A stretch of 64,000 nt of DNA, taken from NCBI GenBank assembly GCA_007922225.1, contig ML680053.1, positions 3,691,660 to 3,755,659 on the forward strand, given 5' to 3'. The notes beneath the pieces are model-generated. The model was not told where the DNA came from. It saw nothing but the letters and a program-made list of their open reading frames with translations, and did not search any database. Origin of the DNA: Emydura subglobosa. Its lineage: Eukaryota > Chordata > Testudines > Chelidae. Shown one piece after another: positions 62,044 to 64,000 of the stretch (the first letter of the stretch is position 1; each line of letters begins with the position of its first letter). The translations under genes and the position numbers were made by a program.

Positions 62044-63734
62044 ATTACCAGAGATCACATCCAGTCTGGAACACTACAGCTCACCAAGATAGCTAGTGGC
62101 TGAATAATATACTGCAGATAAACAAGGTGATTATTCAGTTTATTCAAACAATCTGAACCTCTAGATGTTGCACAATTTGAGAATGTGCTTCCTTGCAAGT
62201 TTTCCAGTACTTGCTGTTCACAATTAGGCTGGAAATATCAGAAGGCACAGCCTTCTTAGAACTATTTCTGTATTTCCACTCCCAGACAGAACCCAGAGGC
62301 ATAACCAATGGCAAAGATGAAATAATGCAATAAACTAGAGACAGACCCAAAATAAAATTTCCACGGGGAAGGAAGGAGAAGGGAATTGTTGAAAGCCCAG
62401 GTCCAGATCTGCATTTTGTGACATGAGGCCATTACTAAAATGAATAATTTTTTAAAAGGGATTTTAAACATTTCAGAAATTTCAAAAATATTCCTTTAAT
62501 GAAAAAGCAGTCTAATTTATCCATTGTATGTTCACCACTGGCATAAACCTGAGCAAGTCATGATGGTGTTAACAAACATGAAGCTCTCACTTTTCAAAAA
62601 CTCTCACCCATTAAGTCATCTGTGAGTACCTTAAGCAGAAAGGCCCCAGTACAGAGCAGGAAGCTGTTTTGATAGATGACATTAATAGAGATCCGAGCAT
62701 GCTGCAGGATTTGGGTAAAGATCCAATTTCCCCCGGGGGACTGGGACTGTGATGCTCTGAGGGCTTTGTCTAGGTCTATATTTGTCAGATCAAGGAACAT
62801 ACAAGAACCAACCCATGAGGATAACAGAGCACTGGCCAAGTTTTGCCGAAGTGACAGGTGATTTTAGGTGCCATCTTTTTTGGTATCCAATTTGGGACCC
62901 CTTACAGGGGCATGATTTTCAGGAAGTACTGAGCACCAGCAGCTCTTGGGCATAACATTATCAAACTTCTAGGGGACAAGGGGTCTTGGTCTGGAGAAGC
63001 ATGGAGAGAGGAACTGCCTGGAGCCAGGATTTTAGCAGCTCACTCTGTGTAGCTCGTGTGGAAGAGGCTATACCCAAGAAAGCCGTGTTGCACTGCACCA
63101 GGGCAGCCGAGTTGAATTACAGCAGCAGCAAGTGCATTGGTGGCAGGGAATTTTATGTAGGTGTTCAGACAAGTGGAGTCTAGACAGAAAGAACGTCAAT
63201 GTTAATCTTAGCATGCAAAGTTCATTCCTTGTGTGGTGCGTTTATCACAGCCCATCCCTCGTGAAGGGGAGGGCAGGGAAGGGTAGGAGGGGAGTGTGTG
63301 TGAAGGTCAGGGGAGTCTCAGACAAGGGAGGCAGTTGTGTGGGTCACATCTTCCCAGTGTGAGTGATTTATTTGTCTTCTGGGGAACATAGAAACTTCCA
63401 AGTTGAAATTAATGGGATAAAAACACTTTCCAGGTGCTCAGAAGTGCAAAAATTCCATAAATCAGGGCGTGAGTCTAAGGAGGAAGCTATAAGCCAAGAC
63501 AAGGAGGGTTTTTTTGTAGGAGGTGGATAGCACACAGAGAAAGTTAGGGCAGGTTTGGTGGGACTATTTTCCTCCTCCAAGCAATAAGTTGGAAACATGA
63601 GGCTGACACCCTAAGAAACGCCAGGCTCCCCTCTTCCCAAAGAGCAGCAAGGGAAATCCAAAGCCCTGTGCTGGTTCTGAGAGCTGAGATTTTGCCCCTC
63701 CTCCATAATTACATTTGTTTTGCTCCTGTTGAAA
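62044..63734. other. Unclassified DNA
   Basis: Only chance-length open frames; no domain and no repeat family recognised. Confidence 0.5.
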
Positions 63735-63890
63735 GGAAATAAAACCGATTTTCAGGAGCAAGGTGTGCTCTAGGAATTGTTTCGGGGAAGTTCTACAGCC
63801 TGTGTTACACAGGAGGTCAGACTAGATGATCACAATGGTCCCTTCTGGCCTTGGAATCTATGAAACTAAGAATCTAAGAAACAAGATCTG
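63735..63890 (+). mobile_element. CR1 LINE 3' end (ATCTATGA tail)
   Basis: aagttctacagcctgtgtta, then cacaggaggtcagactagat, gatcacaatggtcccttctg and gccttggaatctatgaaact, with a decayed terminal tandem (ctaagaatctaagaaac). The cleanest CR1 3' end of the second tail type in the window. Confidence 0.92.
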
Positions 63891-64000
63891 GATTGCAAAC
63901 TCTGATCCCAACGTTCAGAAAATCTTGGATCTAGGAGTTTGGTTTGGGCACTTTGCTAGTTTATAGAGAAGGACAATTAATTCCTATGTCACTGATGGAC

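Noticed and set aside
1..64000. CRISPR arrays, bacterial operons, ribosome binding sites, tRNA or rRNA genes
   Set aside because: No regularly spaced direct repeats, no coding density and no cloverleaf or rRNA-like sequence; the repeat content is that of a vertebrate genome.

Overview
This window looks like non-coding nuclear DNA of an amniote, most likely a turtle (a crocodilian is the main alternative). The reasons are the many CR1 LINE 3' ends in two tail types, MIR/L2-type SINE and LINE tails, short non-autonomous hAT elements with 8-bp target duplications, palindromic MITEs, a DIRS-type retrotransposon, Penelope-like ends and a Gmr1-like Gypsy element. No host exon, rRNA, tRNA, CRISPR array or bacterial-style gene could be supported. 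Open frames longer than about 60 codons are either decayed transposon coding sequence or chance. Most repeat boundaries are my own reading, without a repeat library, and are good to about 10-50 bases unless a target duplication fixes them.

Layout. 0-5 kb: a Gypsy LTR (about 1.9-2.5 kb), a palindromic MITE, a reverse-strand endogenous-retrovirus-like LTR (about 4.0-4.5 kb) and a reverse-strand CR1 copy. 5-13 kb: a 203-bp hAT element with a perfect 8-bp duplication, then mostly unclassified DNA with MIR and CR1 scraps. 13.6-14.7 kb: a long reverse CR1 copy. 17.4-18.5 kb: two hAT elements side by side that appear to have used the same 8-bp target. 24.6 kb: a partial hAT end. 26.6-30.55 kb: a Penelope-like end followed by a decayed DIRS element with gag-like, reverse transcriptase, RNase H and tyrosine-recombinase segments and a terminal repeat. 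31-44 kb: scattered MIR, CR1 and MITE copies, a Penelope hairpin at 39.7 kb and an LTR at 41 kb. 44.4-46.0 kb: a broken non-LTR element on the plus strand, RTE-like by my reading. 47.7-48.0 kb: a hAT element inside a MIR/L2 tail. 50.0-50.8 kb: a reverse-strand solo LTR.

52.4-58.9 kb is the most structured block. A reverse-strand non-LTR retrotransposon (apurinic-type endonuclease plus reverse transcriptase) carries a 139-bp hAT element in its reverse-transcriptase part. Its endonuclease is split by about 3.1 kb of a plus-strand Gypsy element. That Gypsy element has a SCAN-like Gag, a CCHC knuckle and a protease motif, followed by integrase before the start of the reverse-transcriptase lead. 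This is the Ty1/copia-like domain order known for Gmr1-like elements. 61.8-62.0 kb is a long inverted repeat, and the window ends in a CR1 3' end. All coding remnants carry stops and frameshifts and none looks functional.
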